DNA of 5,841 bases from Paracoccaceae bacterium (GTDB lineage: Bacteria; Pseudomonadota; Alphaproteobacteria; Rhodobacterales; Rhodobacteraceae): assembly GCA_007119835.1 (NCBI GenBank), contig SKOX01000415.1, positions 1-5,841 of the forward strand, read 5' to 3'. Below are positions 1 through 5,841 of the stretch, piece by piece. The translations under genes were made by a program, and so were the position numbers. The notes below the pieces were generated by a model. The model did no database searches, was not told the DNA's origin, and worked only from the letters and a program-made list of their open reading frames with translations. The first letter of the stretch is position 1. The number at the start of each line of letters is the position of its first letter.

Positions 1-1
1 A

Positions 2-85
2 AACCAGTTGCCCCGCGTCATCGAGGGCGTCAGATTTACCGACGGTATCGCCGAAGGCGATGCCGGCCAGGGCCGCGCCGCCTGA
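2..85 (+). CDS. C-terminal end of an unrecognised protein (5' end outside window)
   Basis: Twenty-seven codons are open from the window edge to a TGA at 83-85. The peptide contains RVIEGVRFTDGIAEGDAGQG and ends in GRAA. The codon use (G/C at third positions) resembles that of the real genes here. The TGA overlaps a CTG at 82-84 that fits as the (degraded) start of the downstream ROK kinase, which suggests translational coupling and a shared operon. The fragment is too short for me to assign a family. A sugar-metabolism enzyme would fit the context, but that is only inference from neighbours. Confidence 0.4.
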   Translation, partial: NQLPRVIEGVRFTDGIAEGDAGQGRAA

Positions 86-1051
86 TCACGCCGCGTCACC
101 CAAATTCAGCCATAGCTCACGGCGGATCTCGGCGGCTCCTTCATCAAGCTCGCCATGATCGGGCCGGAAGACGGCGAGGACTTCACCGTGCGGACGCGGC
201 CGACGCCGGGACAGGACTTCGGCGCGCTGCTCGATGCCTTCGCCGAGCTGGCGGCGGCAGAAGGGGCGGCGCCGGATGTTCCGCTCGTCATCGCCGCCGC
301 GGGGCCGATCGACCCCGAGAGCGGCGAGATCATCACCGCCAACATCCCCTGCCTGATGGGCAAGAGACCGGCAGAGGCGCTGGCGCGGCACCTCGGGCGG
401 CCGGTCCACTTCGTCAATGATGCTGATGCGTTCGCGCTGGCGGAGGCGATCTCCGGAGCGGGTCGGGGGCACCGCATCGTGCTCGGCGCGATCATCGGCA
501 CCGGCGTCGGCGGCGGGCTGGTGGTCGAGGAGCGACTGGTCCGTGGCCTGCAGGGCATCGGCGGCGAGTGGGGCCACGGGCCCGTCGCGCCGACACGGGT
601 GAAGGTGAGCCCGATCGAGATCCCGCGGATGCCATGCGGCTGCGGCCAGGTCGGCTGCGCGGACAGCTTCGGCAGCGCGCGCGGGATCGAGCGTCTCCAT
701 GCCCTGCTCGGCGGCGGCGAGACCGACAGCCGGGCGATCGTGGCGGCGTGGCGGCAGGGCGCCGCCGCCGCAGTGCGGACGATCGCCGTCTGGGCGGAGA
801 TGCTGTCGGGACCGCTGGCGATGGCGATCAATCTGACCGGGGCGTCTGTCGTGCCGGTCGGGGGCGGCATCGGCACGGCGGTGGACCTCGTCGAGACGCT
901 GGACCGTGAAGTCAGAAGCCGCATCCTGCTGCGGAGCAAGCAGCCGGTCGTCGTGCCCGCGCGGTTCGGCGCCAAGGCAGGGCTGATCGGCGCCGCGCTG
1001 CTCGGGGCGCGGCTTTCGCAGGAGACCACGCGGCCGGCCGATCGGCCGTAG
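82..1051 (+). pseudogene. ROK-family sugar kinase (glucokinase/N-acetylhexosamine kinase type), frameshifted near its 5' end
   Basis: ROK kinases phosphorylate hexoses or N-acetylhexosamines with ATP in the cytoplasm. Counting from the Met at 155, the protein shows the catalytic pair N88-D89 (NDADAFALAEA), the phosphate loop GTGVGGG (115-121), EWGH with zinc ligand H141, and the cysteine cluster CGCGQVGC (161-168). These are full ROK signatures. The glycine-rich N-terminal ATP loop, DLGGSFIK, lies at 125-148, upstream of that Met and in the same frame. No ATG, GTG or TTG opens that frame between a TAG at 113-115 and 155. The other plausible N-terminus starts at CTG 82 (overlapping the preceding TGA as CTGA, with a weak AGGG at 69-72) and reads ITPRHPNSAIA before running out of frame at 115-118. 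Restoring two bases (GCTC to GCTCTC) would give AIALTADLGGSFIK, a normal ROK start. So the gene appears broken by a 2-base loss. Starting at 155 would omit the ATP loop and probably leave an inactive protein. The exact sugar cannot be read from sequence. Confidence 0.85.
1035..1048. repeat. 14-base perfect palindrome at the end of the ROK gene
   Basis: CGGCCGATCGGCCG is its own reverse complement. It covers the last ROK codons, just before the TAG at 1049-1051 and 21 bases before the converging amidohydrolase stop. A further GGCCGGC-containing arm at about 1062-1068 could pair with 1031-1038. No T-run follows on either strand, so this is at best a weak bidirectional end-of-transcript hairpin. 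It may also be chance in such GC-rich coding sequence. Confidence 0.3.
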
Positions 1052-1072
1052 CGCGAAACGGCGGCCGGCTGC

Positions 1073-2068
1073 TCAGCCTGCCTGCAGACCGCCTGCTCCA
1101 TCGGCCGGTTCGCAGCAGGCTCCGCCCGCGCCGAAGTGCCGGCGTACGGCTTCGGCGTGGGTGGCGGGAAGCGCTGGCACCGGCGCGGCGAGGTCGGGGC
1201 CAGGGGCGTCGTTCGGCATCCAGCGCCCGCCCATCACGATGCCGGCGGAGACCAGCCGCTCCTGGCTCTTGACGATGTTGCCGCGGACGTCGCGGAACGC
1301 GAATTGCCCGCTCTCGAGGCGCAGGACGGTGGCGTCGCCCGGCAGGCCGGGGGCGAGACGGCCGAGCTCTGACCGGCCGATGGCCTCGGCCGGAGCGAGC
1401 GTCGCGGCGCGGATCGCGGCCGGCAGCGACAGGCCGAGGGCCACCAGCTTGGACAGGCAGGTGGGAAGGTCGTAGGCCGGGCCCTCGACGCAGAAGAGGT
1501 GAAGGTCGCTCGAGATCACGTCGGGCTCGAAGCCCTCGGCGAGCATCGTCCGCGCGACGGCAAAGTCGAACGAGCCCATTCCGTGGCCGATGTCGAAGAT
1601 CAGGCCGCGAGCGCGCGCGGCTCGGACGTCCTCCCGGATGCGGCCGTTTTGGACCGGCGCGTTCGGGAAGGGCCGGAAGCAGTGAGTGAGGATGTCGCCG
1701 GGGCGGAGCATGCCGAGCACGGTCCGGCGGCCCGGAGGCGGATCGTCGATGTGGGTCATCAGCGGCAGGCCAAGCTCGTCGGCGGCTTCGAGCGCGACCT
1801 CGAGCGGCCCGATCCCGCTGGCGCCGCCGGCGATCCGACCGGTGCGGACCTTCATTCCCAAGACGAGGTCGGCATTGTCGCGGGCGCACGCGACGGCTTC
1901 GCGGGCGTCGCATAGCTGGATCTCGGCGCGTTCGCCGACCATGAGCCGGCTCGAGAAGCCGAAGATGCCTCCGAACGAGATGTTGAGAAAGGCGAGGATG
2001 CGCGGGGCGTCTGCGGCGGGCTCGATGACGTGGCGGCGAAAGCCGAGGAAGTTGGCCGCGGCCATCAC
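1073..2068 (-). pseudogene. Amidohydrolase/deacetylase-family metallohydrolase (EF_0837/Atu3266-like), N-terminus lost and joined to a permease remnant
   Basis: This is an amidohydrolase-superfamily metalloenzyme of the type that hydrolyses N- or O-acyl groups. Counting from the GTG at 2068, the visible parts are K73 in GMKVRTG (candidate carboxylated lysine), H106 in LMTHIDDPP, H129 in ILTHCFRPFPNAP, H162 in IFDIGHGMGSFDF and D188 in VISSDLH. The stretch FLGFRRHVIEP followed by ILAFLNISF is typical of the family. Relatives have roughly 90-100 further residues before this point, including the HxH motif that binds the first metal. Here those are absent. Residues 1-5 (VMAAA) instead belong to the C-terminus of the MalG permease, and the frame is continuous across the join, so no native start exists. 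Without HxH the enzyme should be inactive. It would have been the last gene of the minus-strand transporter operon. It ends with TGA at 1073-1075, 21 bases from the convergent ROK stop. Its substrate is unknown. Confidence 0.85.
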
Positions 2069-2504
2069 GTGGTGCCACTCGACGGTGTAGCGGCCCGCGA
2101 CCAGCGAGAAGATCTGGATCGGCAGGGTGTAGCTCGACTGGGTGCGCAGGATGGTGAGCGCGATGCATCTGGGTGACGAGCAGGAACTGCCGCAGCCAGC
2201 CCCTGGCCCAGAAGCGGAAGCGGTCGAGCGCGTAGGCGAAGGGGATGGCGACGGCGATGGCGAGCAGCGTCGCGAGAAGCGACACCGTCAGCGAATTGAC
2301 CAGCGCCTGGCCGAAGTTGGTGGCGCGCCACATGTCGACGAAGTTGACCAGCTCGACCCGGCTCGGCCACCAGGTCGGGATCAGAACCTCCCCCCGGGGC
2401 TTGATCGCGGTGATGAACATCACCGCGAACGGGAAGAGCGGCAGCACCATCAGCGGCGACAGCAGCGCCCACGAGATCAGGGTGCGGCGCAGCTTGCGGC
2501 TCAT
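2057..2504 (-). pseudogene. MalG-type (CUT1) sugar ABC permease, internally deleted and 3' truncated
   Basis: This is the second inner-membrane permease of a carbohydrate ABC importer. It starts at ATG 2504-2502, overlapping the MalF stop as ATGA, with a GAGGA ribosome site 7 bases upstream. Residues 1-113 look normal: a first membrane segment (about 10-34), a periplasmic stretch (RGEVLIPTWWPSRVELVNFVDMW), a second segment (about 68-92) and the start of a third, ending LRQFLLVTQM at 2166. The next recognisable sequence is one frame over: ALTILRTQSSYTLPIQIFSL and then VAGRYTVEWHHVMAAA (about 2161-2057), which in relatives lies near the C-terminus. About 100 residues, including the cytoplasmic EAA loop that docks on the ATPase, are therefore missing at about 2158-2168. 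The last ~20 residues and stop are also missing, because the sequence changes to amidohydrolase at about 2056. Family members are about 275-280 residues. The product cannot be a working permease. Confidence 0.85.
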
Positions 2505-3373
2505 GCCCGCATCCTCGGTGCGGCGAGCCCCATATAGAGGATGGTGAGCGCGAGCAGGAGCGTGAACATCATCAGCGACAGCCCCGCCGCCTCCCCGAGG
2601 CGGCCGAGCCGGAAGCCGAGCTTGTAGAGGTAGGTGACCAGGATGTCGGTGGAGTTGCCGGGCCCGCCCTGGGTGGTCACCCAGATGATCGGGAAGGAGT
2701 TGAAGACGTAGATCGTGTTCAGCACCACCGAGATGTTCACGAAGGAGCGCATCAGCGGCAGGGTGAGGTCGCGGAAGGCGGCCCAGGCCGAGGCGCCCTC
2801 GAGCTTCGCCGCTTCGTAGAGATCGTCGGGGATCGACGAGAGCCCGCCGAGGAAGATCGTCACAGTGAACGGTACCGATACGAGGATCCCGATCATGATC
2901 TGCATCGGGAAGGCGGTGGCGGCCTGGGCGAGCCACTGGATGTTGGTGTCGATGACGCCGGCACCGCGCAGCACCGAGTTCAGCATCCCGCTCTCGCCGC
3001 TCAGGGCCCAGCGCCAGACGATCGCCATCATGGTGAGCGAGATTGCCCAGGGCGGCATGATGATGACCCGGGCCAGCCCGCGCCCGTAGAAGTCGCGGTT
3101 GAGGATCAGCGCGACCGGGAAGGCGACCCGGATGGTGCCGCCGACGATGCCGAAGGTCCAGATCGCCGTGCGCCAGAGCGCGCGGGCGAAGTCGGGGTCG
3201 GCGAGAACGGAGCGGCAATGGTCGGCCCCGACGATGCCGCGCGGGATGCCGAAACGGTTGACGTCGGAGACCGACAGGAGCCCAATCTGCCAGAGCGGCG
3301 ACAGGATGATCAGGCTCGCCAGCACGAAGCCGGGGAGCACCAGCGCGTAGGGCAGAAGGGGCGATCGAGGCAT
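2501..3373 (-). CDS. MalF/UgpA-type (CUT1) carbohydrate ABC transporter permease
   Basis: This is an inner-membrane permease of a sugar ABC importer, 290 residues, the usual length for short MalF-type proteins. Six hydrophobic segments are visible at about 8-30, 68-91, 103-122, 152-178, 208-230 and 260-282. The cytoplasmic EAA loop is present at about 187-207 ([14 protein letters not shown], then LTLPL), the site that contacts the ATPase. Other family landmarks are [26 protein letters not shown], and [18 protein letters not shown] near the C-terminus. The ATG at 3373 was chosen because the hydrophobic N-terminus follows at once and it lies 47 bases after the solute-binding protein stop. No convincing Shine-Dalgarno site precedes it. 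It overlaps the MalG start by ATGA. It appears intact, but it has no intact partner permease, binding protein or full-length ATPase in this window, so it probably has no function here unless paralogues supply them. Confidence 0.93.
   Translation of the reverse strand: MPRSPLLPYALVLPGFVLASLIILSPLWQIGLLSVSDVNRFGIPRGIVGADHCRSVLADPDFARALWRTAIWTFGIVGGTIRVAFPVALILNRDFYGRGLARVIIMPPWAISLTMMAIVWRWALSGESGMLNSVLRGAGVIDTNIQWLAQAATAFPMQIMIGILVSVPFTVTIFLGGLSSIPDDLYEAAKLEGASAWAAFRDLTLPLMRSFVNISVVLNTIYVFNSFPIIWVTTQGGPGNSTDILVTYLYKLGFRLGRLGEAAGLSLMMFTLLLALTILYMGLAAPRMRA
2512..2516 (-). promoter_or_regulatory. Ribosome binding site of the MalG-type permease
   Basis: The minus strand reads GAGGA, 7 bases before the ATG at 2504-2502 and inside the last codons of the MalF gene. 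Good Shine-Dalgarno matches are scarce elsewhere in this window. It confirms the ATGA-overlap start and tight coupling of the two permeases. Confidence 0.6.
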
Positions 3374-3389
3374 CGGGGTCGTCGGAATG

Positions 3390-3411
3390 GGGCGGCGCGA
3401 TGGCGCCGCCC
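3390..3411. promoter_or_regulatory. Intercistronic stem-loop between binding-protein and permease genes
   Basis: GGGCGGCGC at 3390-3398 pairs perfectly with GCGCCGCCC at 3403-3411 around a 4-base loop, giving a 9-base-pair all-GC stem. It fills the gap between the solute-binding protein stop (3421) and the MalF start (3373) on the minus strand. Hairpins in this position are known in sugar ABC operons, where they slow 3' decay and let the binding protein be made in excess over the permeases. No T-run follows, so full termination is unlikely. The role is inferred from position. Confidence 0.65.
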
Positions 3412-3420
3412 GCTCAGGTT

Positions 3421-3651
3421 TCAGTTGCCGAGAATGCGGTTTATTTGGGCCGCCGCCTCGTCAAGGGCGGGCTCGATCTCGACCTCGCCGAGGTAGATGC
3501 GCTGCAGCGCGACGTTGGTGCGCTCGGCGATTTCCTCCCATCCGGGGATGACGGGCGCGAAGCGCGCCTCCGGCAGCAGGTCGGTGAAGGTGGCGAGCAC
3601 CTCGTCCTCGGCGAATTCCGGCATCTCGGCGACCTCGCGGTTCACCGGGCG
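3421..3651 (-). pseudogene. C-terminal remnant of a family 1 extracellular sugar-binding protein
   Basis: About 75 residues remain, from PVNREVAEMPEFAED to INRILGN and a TGA at 3421-3423. The segment with PGWEEIAERTNVALQRIYLG and a closing amphipathic helix ([15 protein letters not shown]) is the standard end of CUT1 periplasmic binding proteins, which are normally 400-440 residues with a signal peptide. Both the signal peptide and the ligand-binding lobes are missing. Upstream, the frame meets a stop at 3655-3657 and the minus-strand sequence becomes the reverse of the SDR gene. The GTG at 3643-3645 is an in-frame valine, not a credible start. It would have been the first gene of the minus-strand operon, before the MalF and MalG genes. 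The deletion leaves the importer without its substrate receptor. Confidence 0.85.
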
Positions 3652-3659
3652 GCATCATC

Positions 3660-4421
3660 ATGGACGACATCCTCGGGCTCCAGGGCAAGCGCGTGGTTAT
3701 TACGGGCGCCAGCGGCGGGCTCGGCGCGGTGCTGGTGCGCCGCTTCGCCGAAACGGGCGCGCGCGTGGTCGGCTGCGACCTCCCGGATGCTGCGCTGGAC
3801 GATCTGCCGCTCGACGACCGGCACGGCTTCGACATCACCGAGGCTGCGGCAGTGGTTGATGCGGCGGCAGCCATCGTCGAAGCCGGTGCGCCAGACGCAG
3901 TGATCTCCAACGCTGGCTGGACCCGCGCCGAGAGCTTCACGATGCTCGGGCCGGACGACATCGGTCGCGAGCTCGAGATCAACTACAGCGGCGCGGCGCG
4001 GCTGACCCATGCGCTCCTGCCGGCAATGCGGGAGCGCGGCGGGGTCTTCGTCTTCGTGGCGTCCGTGAACGCCCTGGCCCATTTCGGAAACCCGGCCTAT
4101 TCCGCGGCGAAGGCGGGGCTGGTGGCCTGGGCGCGGGCGATCGCGACCGAGGAGGGCCGCCACGGCATTCGGGCGAACGTGGTGGCGCCGGGGTCGATCC
4201 GCACCCCGGGCTGGGACCACCGCATCGCCCGCGACCCGCGGATCATGGAGCGGGTCTCGGCACTCTACCCACTCGGTCGGCTGGTGGAGCCGCGCGAGGT
4301 CGCCGACGCCGTCCTATTCCTCGCCTCGCCGCTCGCGAGCGGGATCACCGGCGCGACCCTGCCGGTCGATGCCGGGCTGATGGGCGGCAACATGCCCTTC
4401 CTTCGGCTAATCGAGCCCTGA
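3660..4421 (+). CDS. SDR-family NAD(P)-dependent oxidoreductase
   Basis: This is a classical short-chain dehydrogenase/reductase of 253 residues, full length for the family and presumably acting in the cytoplasm on a sugar or polyol. It shows the cofactor loop TGASGGLG (15-22), D40 at the end of the second strand (GCDLPD, which favours NAD over NADP), NAG at 84-86, N108, S135, and the catalytic YSAAK (Y147, K151). PGSIRTPGW follows, then the usual C-terminal ASPLASGITGATLPVDAGLMGG. The ATG at 3660 gives a normal N-terminus, but no Shine-Dalgarno site precedes it. The binding-protein remnant begins within about ten bases, so the native promoter and leader have probably been deleted. It sits 3 bases before the ATPase gene. 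It looks intact but is probably not expressed from its original promoter. Its exact substrate cannot be told. Confidence 0.93.
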   Translation: MDDILGLQGKRVVITGASGGLGAVLVRRFAETGARVVGCDLPDAALDDLPLDDRHGFDITEAAAVVDAAAAIVEAGAPDAVISNAGWTRAESFTMLGPDDIGRELEINYSGAARLTHALLPAMRERGGVFVFVASVNALAHFGNPAYSAAKAGLVAWARAIATEEGRHGIRANVVAPGSIRTPGWDHRIARDPRIMERVSALYPLGRLVEPREVADAVLFLASPLASGITGATLPVDAGLMGGNMPFLRLIEP

Positions 4422-4424
4422 GCC

Positions 4425-5363
4425 ATGGGCGCCCTCACGCTCTCGCGGATCACCAAGCGCTTCGGCCAGGCGGCAGTGATCGACGATCTGTCGCTCGACG
4501 TCGAGAAGGGCGAGTTCGTCGTGCTTGTCGGCCCGTCCGGCTGCGGCAAGTCGACGCTGCTGCGGATGATCGCCGGGCTCGAGGACATCACCGGCGGCGA
4601 CCTGATGATCGACGGGCGGCGGGCGAACGACGTGCCGCCGCAGAAGCGCAACATCTCGATGGTGTTCCAGTCCTACGCGCTCTTCCCGCACATGACCGTC
4701 CGCCAGAACATCGGCTTCGGGCCGCGGGTGCGCCGCGAGAACGGCCCCGAGAGCGCCCGGCGGGTCGAGATGGCCGCGGAGATCCTGAACCTCAAGGAGC
4801 ATCTCGACCACCGGCCCGCGCAGCTCTCCGGCGGCCAGCGCCAGCGGGTGGCGATGGGCCGCGCGATCGTGCGCGACCCGGCGGTCTTCCTGTTCGACGA
4901 GCCGCTGTCGAACCTCGACGCCAAGCTCCGGGTGCAGATGCGCACCGAGATCAAGACGCTGCACCGCAGGACGCGCACGACGGTGGTCTACGTCACCCAC
5001 GACCAGATCGAGGCGATGACCATGGCCGACAGGATCGTGGTCATGCAGGGCGGACGGATCGCGCAGCTGGGCACGCCGCTCGAGCTCTACGACCGGCCGG
5101 CGAACCTGTTCGTCGCGGGCTTCATCGGCTCGCCGGCCATGAACCTGATGACGGTGCGGGCCGAGCCGGGCACCGTGGTGCTCTTGGACGGCACGCAGGT
5201 TCCGGCAGCCGTGCCGGAGGCCGCGCGGGGCAGGGCGGTCACGCTCGGCATCCGGCGCGAGGCCTTCGCGAAGGCGGCGGACGGCCCGATGCGCCTCAGC
5301 GTCCAGCTGACCGAGCCGACGGGACCCGAGCTCCACGTCTACGGCCGCATCGCCGATCAGTAG
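4425..5363 (+). CDS. MalK/UgpC-type sugar ABC transporter ATP-binding protein, cut short by an in-frame TAG
   Basis: This is the cytoplasmic ATPase subunit of a CUT1 sugar importer. The catalytic domain is complete: Walker [10 protein letters not shown] (36-44), Q-loop region [16 protein letters not shown], signature LSGGQ (134-138), Walker B VFLFDEP (154-160), D-loop SNLDAKLR and switch H192 ([10 protein letters not shown]). The MalK-type C-terminal regulatory (OB/TOBE) domain follows, with [20 protein letters not shown] at its entry. Translation stops at TAG 5361-5363 after HVYGRIADQ. The same frame continues for 37 codons of proper family C-terminus (see the next entry), so the natural length is 350 residues and the stop is a point mutation, most simply GAG or CAG to TAG. 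The truncated protein could still bind and hydrolyse ATP, but loses the last strands of the regulatory domain. The start at 4425 follows the SDR stop by 3 bases, which implies a common transcript. Confidence 0.9.
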   Translation: MGALTLSRITKRFGQAAVIDDLSLDVEKGEFVVLVGPSGCGKSTLLRMIAGLEDITGGDLMIDGRRANDVPPQKRNISMVFQSYALFPHMTVRQNIGFGPRVRRENGPESARRVEMAAEILNLKEHLDHRPAQLSGGQRQRVAMGRAIVRDPAVFLFDEPLSNLDAKLRVQMRTEIKTLHRRTRTTVVYVTHDQIEAMTMADRIVVMQGGRIAQLGTPLELYDRPANLFVAGFIGSPAMNLMTVRAEPGTVVLLDGTQVPAAVPEAARGRAVTLGIRREAFAKAADGPMRLSVQLTEPTGPELHVYGRIADQ

Positions 5364-5477
5364 ATCCGCGCCGTCTTTCGCGACCGGCAGCTGCCGCGGA
5401 CCGACGAGGTGCTCAGCGTGGCTGTCGCCTCGGAGGACCTGCATTTCTTCGACCCGGACACCGGGGCACGGCTGTGA
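5361..5477 (+). pseudogene. Untranslated 3' remainder of the ATPase gene beyond the TAG
   Basis: In frame with the ATPase, the codons after TAG 5361-5363 read IRAVFRDRQLP, TDEVLSVAV and LHFFDPDTGARL, then TGA at 5475-5477. This is the usual last strand pair and tail of MalK/UgpC proteins (a RAVF block, then HLFD-like DPDTGxRL). Its conservation shows that the gene originally ran to 5477. That TGA overlaps the RpiR-type start (GTGA), so the premature stop may also weaken translational coupling to the regulator. Confidence 0.8.
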
Positions 5478-5841
5478 GCGAAACCGCGGATCCGGGCCTG
5501 CTGCCGCCGGACGACGGCACGGTCGACATCATCGCGCGTCTCCACGAGCGGCAGGCCCGCGGCCGCGACGCCGAGCGCCGCCTCGTCGACGTCATCCTCG
5601 GCGACCTGCAGTTCGCGGCGCAGGCCATGATCGCGACCCTCGCGCAGCGCGCCGGGGTCAGCGAGCCCACCGTCACCCGCCTCGCCCGGTCGCTCGGGTT
5701 CGCCGGCACCCGGGAGATGCGCATGCATCTCGCCCAGGCGCTCGCGATCGGAGGCGCCTACCTGCGCCGGTCGCGCCGGTCGCGCCGGTCGCGCCGAGCG
5801 GGGTCAGCGACGCGGTGGCGACCGTCGCGAAGGGCGCCCAC
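5474..5841 (+). pseudogene. RpiR-family transcriptional regulator, frameshifted at a GC repeat; 3' end outside window
   Basis: RpiR regulators pair an N-terminal helix-turn-helix with a C-terminal SIS domain that binds phosphosugars, and control sugar catabolism operons. The start is GTG 5474, overlapping the original ATPase stop (GTGA), with no strong Shine-Dalgarno site. Residues 52-73 (MIATLAQRAGVSEPTVTRLARS) are the DNA-binding helix-turn-helix, followed by the family's LGFAGTREMRMHL block and ALAIGGAYL. From there the frame enters the repeat CGCCGGTCG and reads RRSRRSRRSRRAG, which is not a protein-like linker. One frame over, the sequence from 5767 reads PVAPVAPVAPSGVSDAVATV and then AKGAH, the expected linker and first SIS helix. 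A net loss of one base (or four) at about 5764-5768 explains this. It would probably have controlled this transport locus. As read here, the SIS domain is lost. A sequencing error in the GC-rich repeat is a real alternative. Confidence 0.8.
5765..5796. repeat. 9-base tandem repeat, three copies plus a partial fourth
   Basis: CGCCGGTCG occurs at 5765-5773, 5774-5782 and 5783-5791, followed by CGCCG at 5792-5796. In the correct frame each unit encodes Pro-Val-Ala, forming the linker between the helix-turn-helix and SIS domains of the RpiR gene. Changes in copy number would keep frame because the unit is 9 bases. The actual frame break lies at the left edge of the repeat. Confidence 0.85.

Noticed and set aside
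1035..1068. Rho-independent terminator between the convergent ROK and amidohydrolase genes
   Set aside because: GC-rich inverted sequence is present but no T-run follows on either strand, so a terminator call is not supported.
106..1101. Minus-strand open frame of 331 codons opposite the ROK kinase
   Set aside because: It is Ser/Pro/Ala-rich with no domain pattern, while the opposite strand carries all ROK motifs.
912..3218. Very long minus-strand open frame of 768 codons
   Set aside because: Only its 5' part downstream of ATG 2504 matches a family (the MalG permease, residues 1-113). The rest is Arg/Pro/His-rich out-of-frame reading of the MalF and amidohydrolase genes, as expected in high-GC DNA.
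113..5363. Reassigned or read-through TAG codons, since TAG interrupts both the ROK frame (113-115) and the ATPase (5361-5363)
   Set aside because: The ROK TAG is best explained by a two-base frameshift, because no start codon lies upstream of it in that frame. That leaves one TAG, and the ROK gene itself uses TAG as its real stop at 1049-1051. No recoding element is visible.
4407..5444. Minus-strand open frame of 345 codons opposite the ATPase
   Set aside because: It is His/Arg/Leu-rich with no recognisable motif, and lies opposite a gene with complete ABC signatures. It is a GC-driven shadow frame.
5765..5796. CRISPR-like or regulatory repeat array
   Set aside because: The units are 9 bases with no spacers and encode a Pro-Val-Ala linker inside a regulator gene.

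Overview
The window is about 70% GC and holds part of a carbohydrate-uptake and catabolism locus, most likely from a high-GC alphaproteobacterium. That assignment rests on base composition, the style of the proteins and the gene mix (CUT1 sugar ABC transporter, ROK kinase, SDR dehydrogenase, RpiR regulator). No marker gene fixes the taxon.

Layout. A few codons of an unrecognised upstream protein (+, ends at 85) run into a ROK-family sugar kinase (+, to 1051). Convergent to it, on the minus strand and reading right to left, lies a transporter operon: the last ~75 residues of a family 1 solute-binding protein (SBP, 3421-3651), an intercistronic hairpin, an intact MalF-type permease (2501-3373), a MalG-type permease that overlaps it by ATGA (from 2504), and a metal-dependent amidohydrolase/deacetylase (to 1073). 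Facing right from 3660 are an intact SDR oxidoreductase, a MalK/UgpC-type ATPase and an RpiR-type regulator that runs off the window. These three are packed with a 3-base gap and a GTGA overlap. In an intact version the two arms would diverge from a shared promoter region between the SBP and the SDR. The transporter would import a sugar or acylated sugar-like compound. The amidohydrolase, SDR and ROK kinase would deacylate, oxidise/reduce and phosphorylate it, and RpiR would sense a phosphosugar.

The main result is that most of these genes are broken, each in a different way. The ROK gene has a frameshift in its nucleotide-binding loop. The MalG gene has lost its EAA-loop half and its C-terminus. 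The amidohydrolase has lost its HxH N-terminus and is joined in frame to the MalG remnant. The SBP has lost everything but its C-terminus, along with the divergent promoter region. The ATPase has an in-frame TAG 37 codons before its natural end. The RpiR gene is frameshifted at a 9-base tandem repeat. Only the MalF permease and the SDR look complete. This is either a transport/catabolic island decaying by small indels and deletions or an error-rich, collapsed assembly; the sequence alone cannot separate the two. I see no new defence, mobile or RNA-based system, and no tRNA, rRNA, CRISPR or transposase.
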